NCBI GenBank assembly: GCA_021014945.1
Contig: MU266405.1
Span: 1-64,000, forward strand
DNA from: Leucogyrophana mollusca
Lineage: Eukaryota > Basidiomycota > Agaricomycetes > Boletales
Length of the DNA: 64,000 nt
Direction of reading: 5' to 3'
Positions 10,491-22,010 of the stretch are shown here, one piece after another. Made by a program: the position numbers and the translations under genes. The notes below the pieces were generated by a model that worked only from the letters and a program-made list of their open reading frames with translations, made no database searches and was not told where the DNA came from. Each line of letters begins with the position of its first letter. Within the stretch, counting starts at the first letter, position 1.

Positions 10491-12404
10491 GGGGAAGAAA
10501 CAGGAGCTTGAGCTCCGCTTCAACACGACGACTTCGTCGATGCGAATGTCCATCAACAAACGTGAACTGGACAAAGGGTCGACGGCGCTGTGGAATGCTC
10601 AACAGCATGAATGGATGAATGACGGTGTCCTGTCTTCGTCCCTCGGGTCCCTGCCCTGGGGCATGGAAGCTCGGATAATGATAATCTCGTCAGGGGACGA
10701 TCAATCACGTACTCGGCAGCGCACCCCATCGAGGAAATGGCCCCCCCAAGGTCCATTAAAAGCACGGCATTTGCTCCAGCCTCCGGTCTGTATTAGTACC
10801 CGTTATCCGTTTTACTGACGAGAATGCCGTTCACAGGGTGTTTCTTGCGTACAGTTGCTGACGTCCGTAAGTGTGCTGCAACAATGGCACGTTGGTCGGG
10901 CGGGTTCCTTGAAAGCTGAGTTGGCTTTGTGCGGGCTGTGTGCAGTGGGACCACAATTACCACAAATGTTACCCGGGGGTGATATTTAGCTATATCTTGA
11001 TTGCCCCCACACAAGAGATAGCCCTGAATTGTATATTCAAGAAACGGTTCACTAGCGTTCCCAGCCAGATGGGCCGGACACGCGTCTGAGAGCGGCCACG
11101 GTCCAGGGGGCCGTTAAATTGACTCTTGGGTTTGTGGGCTCTCCAATGAGCTACTTGGGTATGGTTGCGCACGTGGGCTCTTGCCAAGGTCAGCTTCCAT
11201 TCAGCATGACAGGGGGAATACGTTCGTCCACAGAAGAACATGAATATTCTGCCCGCGCTAGCAGAGAAAGGCAGCGCGCATCTCTTGGATCGCCCGAAGT
11301 AGTCGGACTGGATTGGGTGAATTAAATCTCTCGACGCCGTTACCTTGACGGGAACCTCCATAGTGAAGCGCGAAAGTTCCAGTAGGGGCAAAAATCGCTG
11401 CGCACTCGACATGAATTGAAAGCGTCCGAGTGATTTCACCGAGAACGTATTAATAGTATGGAAGGGTGAGGAAACTGGGCCATAGCTCGGGAGACGGGTC
11501 CCTGAAGACAGTCGATAGCTAACAAAGTGCCCGTTCAAGTCGACGTGTTATAGAATCTTGAAGATCAATGACATGTCTAACCAAGGTTTGGTCGACGTGA
11601 CTGACAAGAACTCCGTGAACGAAGCGGAGAATGTCGGAGTCTGACCTGTTGAGCTGCATGTGGCTTTCGCACAACTGACTGGACGCTCAAGGCATGTGTA
11701 ACGATGTCAAGCTCTTGTGCCAGATACCAGTAGCACTGACCTGAGGACATCTGCGCTAGCCTATTGTCTATTTTGACGACTTCTTGTACCTCACTAGAAC
11801 ACTTCGCAACCGGAGCACGGTTACGACGTCGACTCGATTTGGTCCGCATCATCTGACTGCCATGGGTCTTCTCAGACAAAGTACGCTTGGGGCCAGGCTT
11901 TGGCATCTTCTCGTCGGACTGTCAATCAACGGGAACTCACGTCTCCAGAGATCGGAGCTGCTAGACTTTGTAAACATTCTGTGAATCATTCCTTTGGCAC
12001 ACGTTCTTCAGGGTGGTTCGAAGGACGGACGTCATTTGGCCAACGTGAACTGGTAAAGGGTCGATCTTGACGCTCAACAATAATATTGACAGCCTGCGTA
12101 ATTCCTCTATCTGGAACTAAGTTCGAGTCCGTCTCGAAGCTATTTGCCTCGAGTGCCGTTTTATTCGATACTGAGCGCATGCTCATCACGCCTTCAAAGC
12201 GGACGCGAGCAGCTCCCTTGCCGCTCTGCTGCCTTAGTGTTAAGCATCTGTATCTGGACGATCGCCGTTCTCCGCCTACATCCAACTAATTTACCAAGTC
12301 CGCCGAGCGTGTACCCATCAAACTCCAAGCAGGGGCCAGAAGTTTTGTCGTTTGTGTGAGTGATGGTCCTCATCCGCGTCGATTAATCAAGAATGCTGAT
12401 TGCC

Positions 12405-13440
12405 CGAACTTTCAGATCGTCCATACTGGCTTTGCATTTACAGTCACACATCCCTATGGGCTAATAATCGCCCAGACCCTGCCGGTCAACCTCGTAGATC
12501 TTTTTCTCTGACGACGCTTTACTCCTCGATCATGAAGCATTATCTCCATAACCACAACTGCTTCTCCGAGTCAACCGAAAATCCACCGCTTCCCATGACC
12601 ACTACGCCAGTGCGCTGTGCCGGCAAAGCTCTGATTCTGATGGGTTATTACACTCTTGCCTTGTATTCGCCGTCGCCCCGCGCCACAGATCTAAGGGAAT
12701 GATCGATAACCCGCTTAAATTCATGCACACGAGGAGCAAGGCATCACGACATCCCCTGACTCTGACACTGTCCGTGCGATCGCATTTCTTTCGGTCGACG
12801 AACGCGAACGTGCGTTGACGCGGGATGGAAGTCGAAGCTCGTTACAAGCAGCCCCAAGAACGGCCGCATCAGGAAACTTGGGCAGTCCTTGCATGCTTTC
12901 GCGTTACCTACCAGGAACTAGAACCAGAGGGACTTCGACTCGTCCTCGCCTCGGTGCAATATTCGGCCCCCAGTGGGTTATTGTTGCACCTGCCCCTCTA
13001 ATGCTTTTGTTTTGAGGCTATCGCACGGCTACCAATGACCTAGAATGTCGTCTGGGTGTTCCCCGGGCGCGTTGCCAATCTATAAGTCTTCCTGCTCTGC
13101 TTAAAGGGTAAGCTTTACGATTGGACGTTTACCACGAGGGCTTCGAAGGTGTAGGCAGTACTTACACGCACATCGGCGGGATCCCGACTGCATAGATGTC
13201 GACGAGTCGATTAGCTGTAGTAACTTGTCAACCTGTCTACAAGTCGGCATTGTAGTGGCATGGAAAACGAATGAATCATGCTGCTGAGCTTCGACTTGGC
13301 CATCCACACGAGACTTGGCTATGGCATTGGCATATTTTCGCGAACCGAACTTAAGCAACGGGCGTCCGAGTCTCCACGACAGCCGATGCTTGAACTCCAA
13401 GCACGGTTGATTGGGGTATGCTGACAGTGAGTATAGTGAT
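12405..13440 (+). repeat. Dispersed repeat family R1, copy 1
   Basis: Corresponds to 19668-20425 in the same orientation. Shared blocks include TTTGCATTTAC, TTTCTCTGACGAC, GAGTCAACCGAAAATCCACC, GTGCGCTGTGCCGGCAAA, CTCGCCTCGGTGCAAT and CCGAGTCTCCACG. Indels are frequent, so the copies are old. Confidence 0.75.
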
Positions 13441-14484
13441 TCATGAGCTGGTGTGCGGATTACATGATCATCGAACTGGTGCTAAATATTAACGCCCCCT
13501 CCTCCCGATACTTCGCGTCCAACCCGCCCGGTAGTATGGATATGTCGAAACCCCGCATAGCACGCGGCCGCAGGTCTGTCCTCCCCATTCTGGGTGTAAT
13601 CAAACTAACCAACCGCTAGCTGATTTATAACTCGACCCCCGATCCGTAAGGCGCTCCCGTCCATTTTTCCTCTTCCCGGTCCCAGAGATTCCTTGAGCCC
13701 CTGCCACGCCCTCGTGAATGAGGTGGGAGTCGAGGTCCAGTCTAGGCGGGAGTGGTGGTTTGTGCAAAGGACGAAATCGAGCTTCATTGAACTTCCGAGA
13801 TGATGATTGTGAGCCTTTTGTTTTGAGGCGGCGGGCTGGGTTTGAAGTCGTGTCAGAGACTACACGTACATGTGGACCTGCATGGCCATCGTTGAATTCA
13901 TCCCTCGCTCGACGGCTCGGGGTGCTTCGTCGGTGCTGTGTATGCAGTGGACGTCGTCGCTGGGGGACCGCGACTATACACATCTGACCTCAAGTGGAGA
14001 GGTCGTAGCGGGGGACCCACGATGTGTGGCACCAGTCCAAAGGGCTGATACGAGGTGAAGGAGGGGGCCTTCTGCTTGTTCTTGGTGAGGTCGACGGAGA
14101 TTAGCTCGTAGGAATCTTCTTCTCCTTGCAGACGACGGCGATGCGGTGCGTGCTGGTCAAGAGGCTGAGACCATATATTTCAAAATCGTGCCTAAAGTGT
14201 ATTCAAGGGAGATCGTGCGGAGTGGGATGGAGGGGGGATAAGGCGCTGCAGCGCCTAGTCGACGACCTGGTGGCTCTATATATGACAGGCATTCGGCGGG
14301 CGCAGATGTGGCGTGTCAGAGCCCGTGGTGGATGGGATCAGTGGCGCGCTCGGTATGGTCCTGCGCAGTCGGACGAATTTCAAACGCCTTGCTAGATGGA
14401 CAAGGAGTGCGATACAATCGACCGAAAGAGTCGGATTGATGCATCATGATTGGTCAGACGACCACGAGCACACCGTCGCTTGGA

Positions 14485-14625
14485 CGAGGTTGGCGCTGGT
14501 TGGCGCTGGTTGGCGGTACATATCTACCATGATGCCGCGTGATGGTAGTCGAACCAGGAGTGGGCCTCTTGACCGTGACGGGCCTTTGCATCAGACAAAG
14601 CTTGAGAAATATGATAAGCGTAAAC
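14485..14625 (+). repeat. Direct repeat R2 left of the CHAT gene
   Basis: TTGGCGCTGGTTGGCGG..ACATA, AGGAGTGGG and GACCGT..GCCTTGTATCAGGCAAAG-like blocks recur at 17805-17930 in the same orientation, so the CHAT gene lies between two copies. Confidence 0.65.
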
Positions 14626-14794
14626 AAGGTGGATAGTTATAGAGCTCCGTCTAGGTTGGCGACAAAGGAACTTTGGTCCCAACAATATGATCGAAGCTCA
14701 ATCCGAACTGAGAGGAATATCAGTGAACGTCAACGTTGCGAGGACCATTAAAATTGACCATCAATATCGAACGCAGCATCGTTATCAAACGGTG

Positions 14795-17688
14795 TTAAGC
14801 CCCGATGTGAATGAACACGATCCTCTGCTCGAGGGGGACTGCTTTCTTGTCCACCGTCCGCATAGCTATGTTCAGTGACGCCGCCGCCTTCGTGTAGTCC
14901 ATCCCGTGCTCGAACATGCTCTTGTAGAACGCCGAGACCATGTGGTGAGCGATCTCGTCGTCGACACCCCACATCGTCCCGATCACGCTCTTGAACCCCG
15001 CAAACTGCATCCCTGCAGCTAGATGGATCACCTCGTCCGGTGTTTTCGCATCCCCAACCGCAGTGTGACAGGCGGAGAGAAACGCGAACTCTGGGTGAGA
15101 GATATCCGCACGAATGATGTCGAGAAGGGAGAGGGGCTTGTCGTGCATAGCAAAACACGAGTTAAAGGCCTGAGTCGCGTCTTGTTTACCGTGGCAAGCA
15201 AGGTGAACCCAAGAGTTATTGCAGAGAGCGTCCAGCGCCGCGCGTTTCGTGGCAGCAGAATCGGTTAGACGCGTGGAAGATATAGATGATGGCAATTGGC
15301 GTAGAACGAGGTCAAGTTCCGTATTCACCGTGAGGAGCTCCTTTTCAAGAATTCCGCCACCGGGCTTTGCTTGACCAATTGCGGCGAACTTTGGAGTGAT
15401 TATCGAGGCTGCGTGGTTGTCCCTCCTCGTCCTGATAAGAGCCGACAACGTTGGAGTGTATGATGTGATATATAAATCGGACAGGCCCAACTCGCCCTTG
15501 CGGTATGGACCGGCAGCATGCAATGGCAGTGATGTAAACTTGGACGCCGGGCACAACCAGATCCGCGAAGCCGCTGGGACCTGAACGTCCCCCAGCGCAC
15601 GGACGATGGGACACACGACGAGAACCCAAAGCGATCGTAGTAGAGAGAATAACTGATTCCGCCTGCCACCCTCGTGCCCAGGAACACTAGAATTTGAACG
15701 AGTCTTCAGTAAATGAGCGAACTCCGAGTCTAATTGAGTGACGTCTCGCAGAGTGATTTTTCTAAGGGGTACGTGATGCGGAGGACCATCCCGGAGAATA
15801 ATGAGTGCATCGCAGGAATATTTGCTAGCGTTGATCACAACAACGGGACCTTCAATAGAAGCCTGCTGGAGATCAGAGTAGAGCGGAGGTAACAGAAACC
15901 GAGAGAAACCCTCCACCTGTCGTACTTCGTACACGACGGAATCCCATTCTTCGGCCAGGCGTCGGTGACGTCGTGCTTCTTCGTCGCGAGCATCAATCTT
16001 CTCGTTATACCGCTTTCCAGACAACCTGTCAAGCTCCGAGCTGATTCGCTGAAGATCTATCGCCAGCTTTTTGCCTTGTGCGCTTGCATTAGAAAGCTGC
16101 TGGAGAGGCGTCCGGAGATTTGCCATCTGTGTCCATATTATTCCCCTTCCCTGCTCCAGTAGTTCCACTGCAGTACTAGGCTCGTTGCGACGAAGAGCGC
16201 AAGATACAGCACTGGCTGCTAAGGAGGAAGAGATATTTTTGAGAAGTTCATGGCGCAATACAATGGAGGACCTGGTGACGGTGTGGCGGTCGAGATTGTC
16301 CAACGATGCTTTGTAGGCGTTCAATGCAGAAACATGGTCAAATCTCTCTGCCGCTCTAACCCATGCCAGCGAGTACTCGAATTGGGGCCATGAACCGCAA
16401 TATGTGTTCGTGGAGGCCAGTTCTTGGTACCGCAAGGCGATATCGAGGTCTGCCCTGTCGCCGGACTGGCCGAATCGAGCGGCAAGGGTAATAGCGAGGT
16501 TGTTCAGGGATGCGGAGTAACAGAGGTGCCCTGGTGGATGCAACACGAGGGCTGCACAATCCAGTTCGACGGCTTTGTCCAAGTCGGCTCTGTCCCCGAA
16601 CTGATGAAATCGATTGAAAAGGGCGGAAGCAAGGCTGCTCAACGACACAGAGTGACTGGGATGCCCTTGTGGACACAATGCTAGGGCTGCACGATGGAGC
16701 TCGATGGCCTCATCCAGGTCGGCTCTGTCGCCAAACTTGTTGGATCGATTGGAAAGGGAGACGGCAAAATTGTGCAGCAAAATGGGGTGACCAGGATGCC
16801 CTTGTGGACACAATGTGATGGCGGTACGATAGAGCTCGATGGCTTCGCCCAGGTCAGCTCTGTCACCGAACTGGTCGAATCGAGTGGCAAGGGTAGCAGC
16901 GAGGTTGTTCAGGGACATGGGGTGATTGGGGTGCCCTGGTGGATGCAACACGAGGGCTGCATAATTCAGTTCGACGGCTTTGTCCAGGTCGGCTCTGTCC
17001 CCGAACTGGTGAAATCGATCGCAAAGGGCAGAAGCGAGTCTGTTCAGCGACAGAGAGTGACCGGGATGTCCTTGTGGACGCAATGCTTGGGCCGCAAGAT
17101 GGAGCTCGATGATTCCGTCCAGGTAGTCTCTGCCACCGAAACGGGGAAATCGAGTGGAAACGGCGAGAGCGATGTTGTTCAGGAACGCGGAGTGATGGAG
17201 GTGCCCTGGTGGAGGCAACGTGAGGGCTGCATGATTCAGCTCGATGGCTCCGTCCAGCTCGACAGTAGCTCTTGATTCCCGAATCGCCTTGTCTCCTCTA
17301 ACGTGACCCGAGAGCACCGCTTTCAAGCATTCATGCGGACCAAGCACAATGTATGATCCCTTGTTTGCTCTCCTGATTTCATACCAATATGGTCAGGCTA
17401 TGTGCGGATGCTGAGTCGAGAAGACGTACAGTGGAAAACCAGCGTTCCATTCAACGGTTGACTGGCTGGGCGATGGTATTGGCTCGGCTGTCCGTCTCCC
17501 CTTTCCGTCCACCTCGACGACACCGTAGAAGCCCGTGGGGTGCTTATCAGATGGAGACGACCCAGTAGCTTCGACAACTGTAACAGTTCAAGTAAATTTC
17601 TGAAAAGAAACTCGGTCAATATCTCTGCGTACTCACCTGTGAGCGATAATTCTATTGTTCGTTCGGTGGATTCAATATCGCCAGGCAT
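14795..17688 (-). CDS. C2-TPR-CHAT caspase-like protein
   Basis: Exons 17688-17637, 17577-17430 and 17372-14795 give 925 aa. Residues 1-67 resemble the C2-like N-terminus of fungal TPR-CHAT proteins (MPGDIESTERTIELSLT, then FYGVVEVDGKGRR and VEWNAGFPL). About residues 90-330 are at least five tetratricopeptide units of about 42-44 aa built on LDKAVELNYAAL..P.GHP..SLNNLA..L..RF.QFGDRAD. A helical linker follows, then a C-terminal CHAT domain (caspase HetF-associated with TPRs) with the expected catalytic pair: His794 in HLACHG and Cys835 in FLSACHTAVGD. CHAT enzymes are clan CD cysteine peptidases that cut target proteins, often in cell-death or defence systems; the target is unknown. The first two exons are needed, because the long exon has no ATG at its start. 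TATATAC lies about 45 bp upstream (17737-17729). Confidence 0.88.
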
Positions 17689-17728
17689 CTAAGATCACTA
17701 TCACGAAGTAAACTGGCCGTTAGAGATG

Positions 17729-17737
17729 TATATACCG
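17729..17737 (-). promoter_or_regulatory. TATA box of the CHAT gene
   Basis: GGTATATAC on the minus strand, about 45 bp before the ATG at 17688. Confidence 0.45.
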
Positions 17738-17804
17738 ACGAAACGGGGGGTATACCACGGTCATTTTTTGAGGTCCGACACAGGATGTCAGCTCGACTGT
17801 GGGT

Positions 17805-17930
17805 GCGAGGCGGCGCTATTTGGTGGTACATATTTACCTTAGTGCGTTTTAGTCAATCTAGGAGTGGGACTCTGGACCGTCAAGAGCCTTGTATCAGGCA
17901 AAGGCAATTATATAACCTTGTCCGCAGGGC
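17805..17930 (+). repeat. Direct repeat R2 right of the CHAT gene
   Basis: Counterpart of 14485-14625. The two copies bracket the CHAT gene and its promoter. Confidence 0.65.
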
Positions 17931-18119
17931 AGAATCACAGACAGAACCTTGGCTTTGAACGACATAAATCACTGCGACGACAAGCGATCCCATCGGTACA
18001 CTGCTCTTGTCGTTAGTCTCAGGTTAATGGGCTTGAGCGTTAGGTGTGGTGGAGACAGACCACTGAGCTTGTGAGTATTTGATTTTCAGATGAGGACTTG
18101 ATGTCGCATCAGTTGCGAC

Positions 18120-18330
18120 CGTGCGGGAGGGCCTACTTCGATCTGGCGGAGTGACCCGGAGCGGAGATACCGTAACTCGTGTATGACGGGACCTCTCTTT
18201 TCCTTTCCTTTCCTTTCTCTTCATCGTCAGGTTTGAAATTGGGTTGGCGTTGGATGGGAATGCGACGAGGAGTGGGCGCTGGGAGCTGCAGCTGCTGCAC
18301 GTGTTCGTTAACCGGCGGCATTTGCTTATG
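18120..18330 (+). repeat. Dispersed repeat R3, copy 1
   Basis: GATCTGGCGGAGTG, GGAGATACCGTAACTCGT and TTGGCGTTGGATGGGAA-like blocks recur at 21555-21705. Includes a pyrimidine run (TTTCC)n. Confidence 0.6.
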
Positions 18331-18784
18331 TGCCAAGGCGGCATTCGCGTATTCGCTAGTCTCGATACCAGACGTTTTAGGAAGCGGAGTTGAAACAACT
18401 GGAGCGGGCGCTTCCTAGAGGAAGTGACAGCGCCCCGGATTTTATCCGCACTTCCTAGAGCGGCTGGCACCGAGACTACGTATTCGCCACAATACTAATT
18501 CACAATTCCAACCTCCATAGCGTCTCCCATCTCAGAATTCAACCCACGCTGCGCTGCTATTCGCGTTATCGGGGCCAGGACTTGGTGCGCCGAATGCGAT
18601 AGCAGAATACAAGTCACTGAGAGGTACGGGGCTCAACTCTTGAACTACTGACATCGTTCTTACTGGTGTACTCTTCTCATATCTTTACAGAGAGCGCAAC
18701 CCCGTCCAAGACCCACTTGCCCGGCACACCCAGAGGACTCGCCTCGGCATGCTACAAAGAGGCACCCGAAGTCTAGGTCGGGCT

Positions 18785-19170
18785 GCTTGTATGCATACCC
18801 TATCCATCCATCCTATTTCACACCACTGCCCTTGATCGCGATCGTGGGTCGGTTGAGGTGTAGGGCGCCGGTACCAGTGTTGGGACGAGGCTGGGGCAGA
18901 GGACACTGCACAACCCGGCTGTCCGAGGCCGACTACAAGTGCACGTACATTTTCAACTCGGATTGGTGTTCATGTTTGTGTTCGTGTTGCCTACGGCGAC
19001 GTTGTGCGCGTACCCGGACGCAACAGCTCAACTGGACCAACCAGTCACTGGCGCCGTGATCGCCCAGGACCCGGGGCAGATCGGACGTCATAGTACCTCC
19101 CCCACGCGACGAAGGGTAACCTCGCGTGAAGACTCCACTCTTCTCTGGGGTCCGCAACAACCAGCCGCCT
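18785..19170 (+). repeat. Dispersed repeat R5
   Basis: Left part matches 4670-4765; right part matches 8985-9440, including GGGGCAGATCGGACG and CAACAACCA...AAGAAACAA. A composite or longer parental repeat. Confidence 0.55.
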
Positions 19171-19309
19171 AAGAAACAAACCCCTTCAAATACCTCAATC
19201 CAAGCACCACGCCCATACAGTACCAGTGAGTATCGCGATATCATGTTCCAATCATCCCAGCCGCCAATACCAATAGCACCGGCCCTCCTCCCCCAGCCGA
19301 CGTCCATCT

Positions 19310-20425
19310 ATCGGAACTCAAGTCGGAATCCCGCATAGCACCGCGGCCGCTCGTCTGTCCTCGCTGCCCGGGTTGCAAGTATGCAAGTGTCGATAAACTG
19401 CTATACTCCACTCGAAAAGGCAGGCGCCCCCTCTCGTGCTCTGTTCTTCGCATTCCAGGTCCCGAGCCCGCATGCGTTGGAATCGACATGCGGAATGGCA
19501 GCGCGGGTGGCGGATGGGCACATATTCAGTGGGAGCAGCCGTGCGTCGTTTGGGGCTGGCGTGGCGAGGGGCGGCGCGGCGTGGAGGGCATGGCAAGGGA
19601 CTTGGGGCTCGGCCACGATCAGGCCGACGGGCGCTGGTGCCTTTTCGCGATGCCTAGCCGAGATCGTCAACGCTAGCTTTGCATTTACGGCCACACCCCC
19701 CTATGAGTGGATGGTTCAGCGTCGCCTCGTACGTCTTTCTCTGACGACCCTTTCGCTCTTCGATCACGAAGTATTCTCTCTAACCATAACTGCTCCCCGA
19801 GTCAACCGAAAATCCACCGCTCCCCGCGATCGCTACGCCGGTGCGCTGTGCCGGCAAATGCTCTGAATCCAATGGGTCATTGCACTACATTCTTGCGTTG
19901 TAAACGCCGTCCTTCCGCGCTAGAGACCGAAGGGAACGGTCGACTATATGCTTAAACCCACCCACACGAGCAGCGAGGCATCACGGCACTCTCTGACTCT
20001 AGACCGTACTTTCGTCGGCTGATGAATGTGAACGTGCGTCGACGAGCGATGGAGCCCGAAGCATGTTACAAGCAGCGTCAAGAACGACCACCAGGAAACT
20101 TGGGCGGTACTTACAGGCTTTTGCGCCACCCGGACCCGGGGGGACGTCGACCCACCCTCGCCTCGGTGCAATGTTCGGCTCCCAATGAACCATCGCCGCG
20201 CAGGCCCCCGATGCTTTCGTTTCGAGGCCGTCGCGCAGCTCCCGCCGACCTAGCACTTCGCCAGACGTGTTGACGTTCTTTACGGTTGGATGTTCACTAC
20301 GATGGCTTTGGACTCTTGGATGGTGTGGCGGATTTCCGCGGGTCGGCGCTGGGGGGACGGGCTTCCGAGTCTCCACGCGAATTGCAGGCACGATTGATTG
20401 ATTGATTGATTGGGGTATGGATAGT
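19310..20425 (+). repeat. Dispersed repeat family R1, copy 2
   Basis: 19668-20425 matches 12405-13440. 19325-19365 (CCCGCATAGCACCGCGGCCG) matches 13550-13575, but in a different relative order, so one copy has been rearranged. Confidence 0.7.
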
Positions 20426-20511
20426 ACTTGTGAACCCCTGAACAGAGGGTAGTCACGTGTGCTCGTGGCGTTCCGACGGTTCAACCTGCCAAGTCGTTTT
20501 CCAGTTTGCTC

Positions 20512-20520
20512 ATATATATC
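20512..20520 (+). promoter_or_regulatory. TATA box of the peroxiredoxin-like gene
   Basis: CATATATATC, 57 bp upstream of the ATG at 20577. Confidence 0.5.
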
Positions 20521-20576
20521 TATCACGCCTTCACCCATCATCGATCAGCTCCAAATCAACACCCACCACAACACCA

Positions 20577-21245
20577 ATGGCCACCCAATCGCAGCCCCCA
20601 CCCAAAGACTACGCCGCGCTCCCGCCCAACCTCCCCGTCCCCCAAGACGACGGCGGCGCCGCCCACCTCCCCTCCCGCCCGGTCCCAGCCTCGATCTCCC
20701 TCCGCGCCACGACGGGCGCGGAGGTGGACCTCCACGCCGCGTCCCTCGAGCGCCCCGTGCTGGTGTTCGTGTACCCAAGGACGGGGCTGCCTGGGGTTCC
20801 CGATCCGGATGGATGGGACGATATCCCCGGGGCGCGGGGCTGCACACCTGTTCGTATTATGACCCTACGCGTCGTTGGCTCAGACGAACACACGCTGATT
20901 ATCATTATCCGATCATACCAGGAGCTTTGTGCTGTGCGGGACTCAATCACCGCTCTCCTTACCCTCGCGCCCAATCTCGCGATCTTCGCGCTCAGCACGC
21001 AGCCCACGGCGTACCAAAAAGAGGTAGCCGAGCGTCTGCATCTCCCGTACCCCATTTTGAGCGACGAGGGCCGTGCGCTCGCGGGGGGGTTGGAGCTGCC
21101 GACGTTTGAGGCGGGCGGGGAGGTGTTGTTGAAGCGGATCACGATTTTGGTCAGGGGAGGGGTGGTTGTGGGCGTAAACTACCCGGTGTTCCCGTCGGAC
21201 CAGGCAGCTAAGCTGGCTGAACAGTTGCTCAATGGCCCCTCGTGA
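20577..21245 (+). CDS. Peroxiredoxin-like protein (AhpC/TSA, PrxQ/BCP type)
   Basis: Thiol peroxidase fold that reduces peroxides with the help of thioredoxin. Exons 20577-20849 and 20922-21245 give 198 aa. The 72-nt intron is a multiple of three and open, but removing it joins GARGCTP directly to ELCAVRDSI. This restores the compact active site CTPELCAVRD with the peroxidatic Cys in GCTP and a second Cys three residues on, as in PrxQ-type enzymes. Upstream come FVYPRTG and WDDIPGARG; downstream come IFALSTQ, LPYPILSDEG and the final strand-helix LLKRITILVRGGVVVGV. No signal peptide. Fungal members of this branch are often annotated only as peroxiredoxin-like; activity has not been shown for most. 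Confidence 0.85.
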   Translation: MATQSQPPPKDYAALPPNLPVPQDDGGAAHLPSRPVPASISLRATTGAEVDLHAASLERPVLVFVYPRTGLPGVPDPDGWDDIPGARGCTPVRIMTLRVVGSDEHTLIIIIRSYQELCAVRDSITALLTLAPNLAIFALSTQPTAYQKEVAERLHLPYPILSDEGRALAGGLELPTFEAGGEVLLKRITILVRGGVVVGVNYPVFPSDQAAKLAEQLLNGPS

Positions 21246-21957
21246 GCCTTAGCATCAGTCGCCCCCTGTCGATCTGTACTATTTGTGCAACTTCGAAGAG
21301 TTCTCGTCCCACGCGTTTATGGGCTTCCTGCCCTATGTGGTGGCCTGTATGTCAGTGTGCGCTAATTGAATTCGTCGACCGTACGTATCACCTCGACGGC
21401 TCGGGGGCTTCGTCGCTGGGGGTGGGTCTGCGTCGAGGTGACTGTAGTCTGTATGGAGAGATCTGATCCCGAGTCCGCGGCGTTATCAGCGGCGCCTATC
21501 ACTGTATGATTGCGTTTTGTATATATGGAATTTATAGAATTTAGTCAAGCTTAGATCTGGCGGAGTGGCACTGGGTGGGGATACGGGGGCGTAACTCGTT
21601 TCTCTTTTCCTTCATCTCACCCTGGTTTGTATTTGATCATGAGTCGGCGTTGGATGTGAAATACACGTGAGTGCTCAATTCTGGTTTGGCGGCGGGGGGC
21701 GGGAGGTGCGTGGGGCTGTACGCATTCGTCAAGGTCAAGGTGGGGTTGAACACATTTGGCCAACCTCCATCTCATCACCACGCTGAACACACTGCGCTGC
21801 TAATCGTGCTATTGGGCCCAGGACCTGGGATAGCGGGATACACTGAGGTACAAGGTACGCGTATAAGAATTGGCGGCCTGGGTGCTATATAACCTACAGA
21901 TTGCGTGGATGGCTTTCACTACGTGCATGGCCAGCCCTCCTCACTGCCTCCGCTTTG
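21246..21957. other. Convergent intergenic region with repeats R3 and R4
   Basis: 21555-21705 is R3 copy 2. 21730-22010, which runs into the panB 3' end, is duplicated at 23795-24075. No gene seen. Confidence 0.55.
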
Positions 21958-22010
21958 CTAGCTCTCCTCGCTGCCCTCGCCTGACGGTATCTTACGCTCG
22001 GCGGGCGGCA
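21730..22010 (+). repeat. Repeat R4, panB 3' flank copy 1
   Basis: TGCGCTGCTAATCG, GGGCC.GGACCTGG, AATTGGCGGCCTGGGTGC.ATA and AGCTCTCCTCGCTGCCC recur in the same order at 23795-24075, and its first part also at 18500-18640. Confidence 0.7.

Larger units (their letters stand above)
10500..14794. other. Gene-poor region, 4.3 kb
   Basis: Many short open frames on both strands, none with start, splice and family support. It holds repeat segments at 12405-13440, 13535-13575 and 14485-14625 that recur farther right. No tRNA, rRNA or transposase found. Confidence 0.55.
17738..20510. other. Gene-poor region, 2.8 kb, mostly old repeats
   Basis: No supported gene. Contains R2 copy 2 (17805-17930), R3 (18120-18330), part of R4 (18500-18640), R5 (18785-19170) and R1 copy 2 (19310-20425), plus a (GATT)n microsatellite at about 20393-20413. 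Confidence 0.55.

Noticed and set aside
16424..17275. Plus-strand frames of 80-190 codons across the TPR region
   Set aside because: Antisense of the repeated TPR units, so the apparent protein repeats are inherited from the opposite strand.
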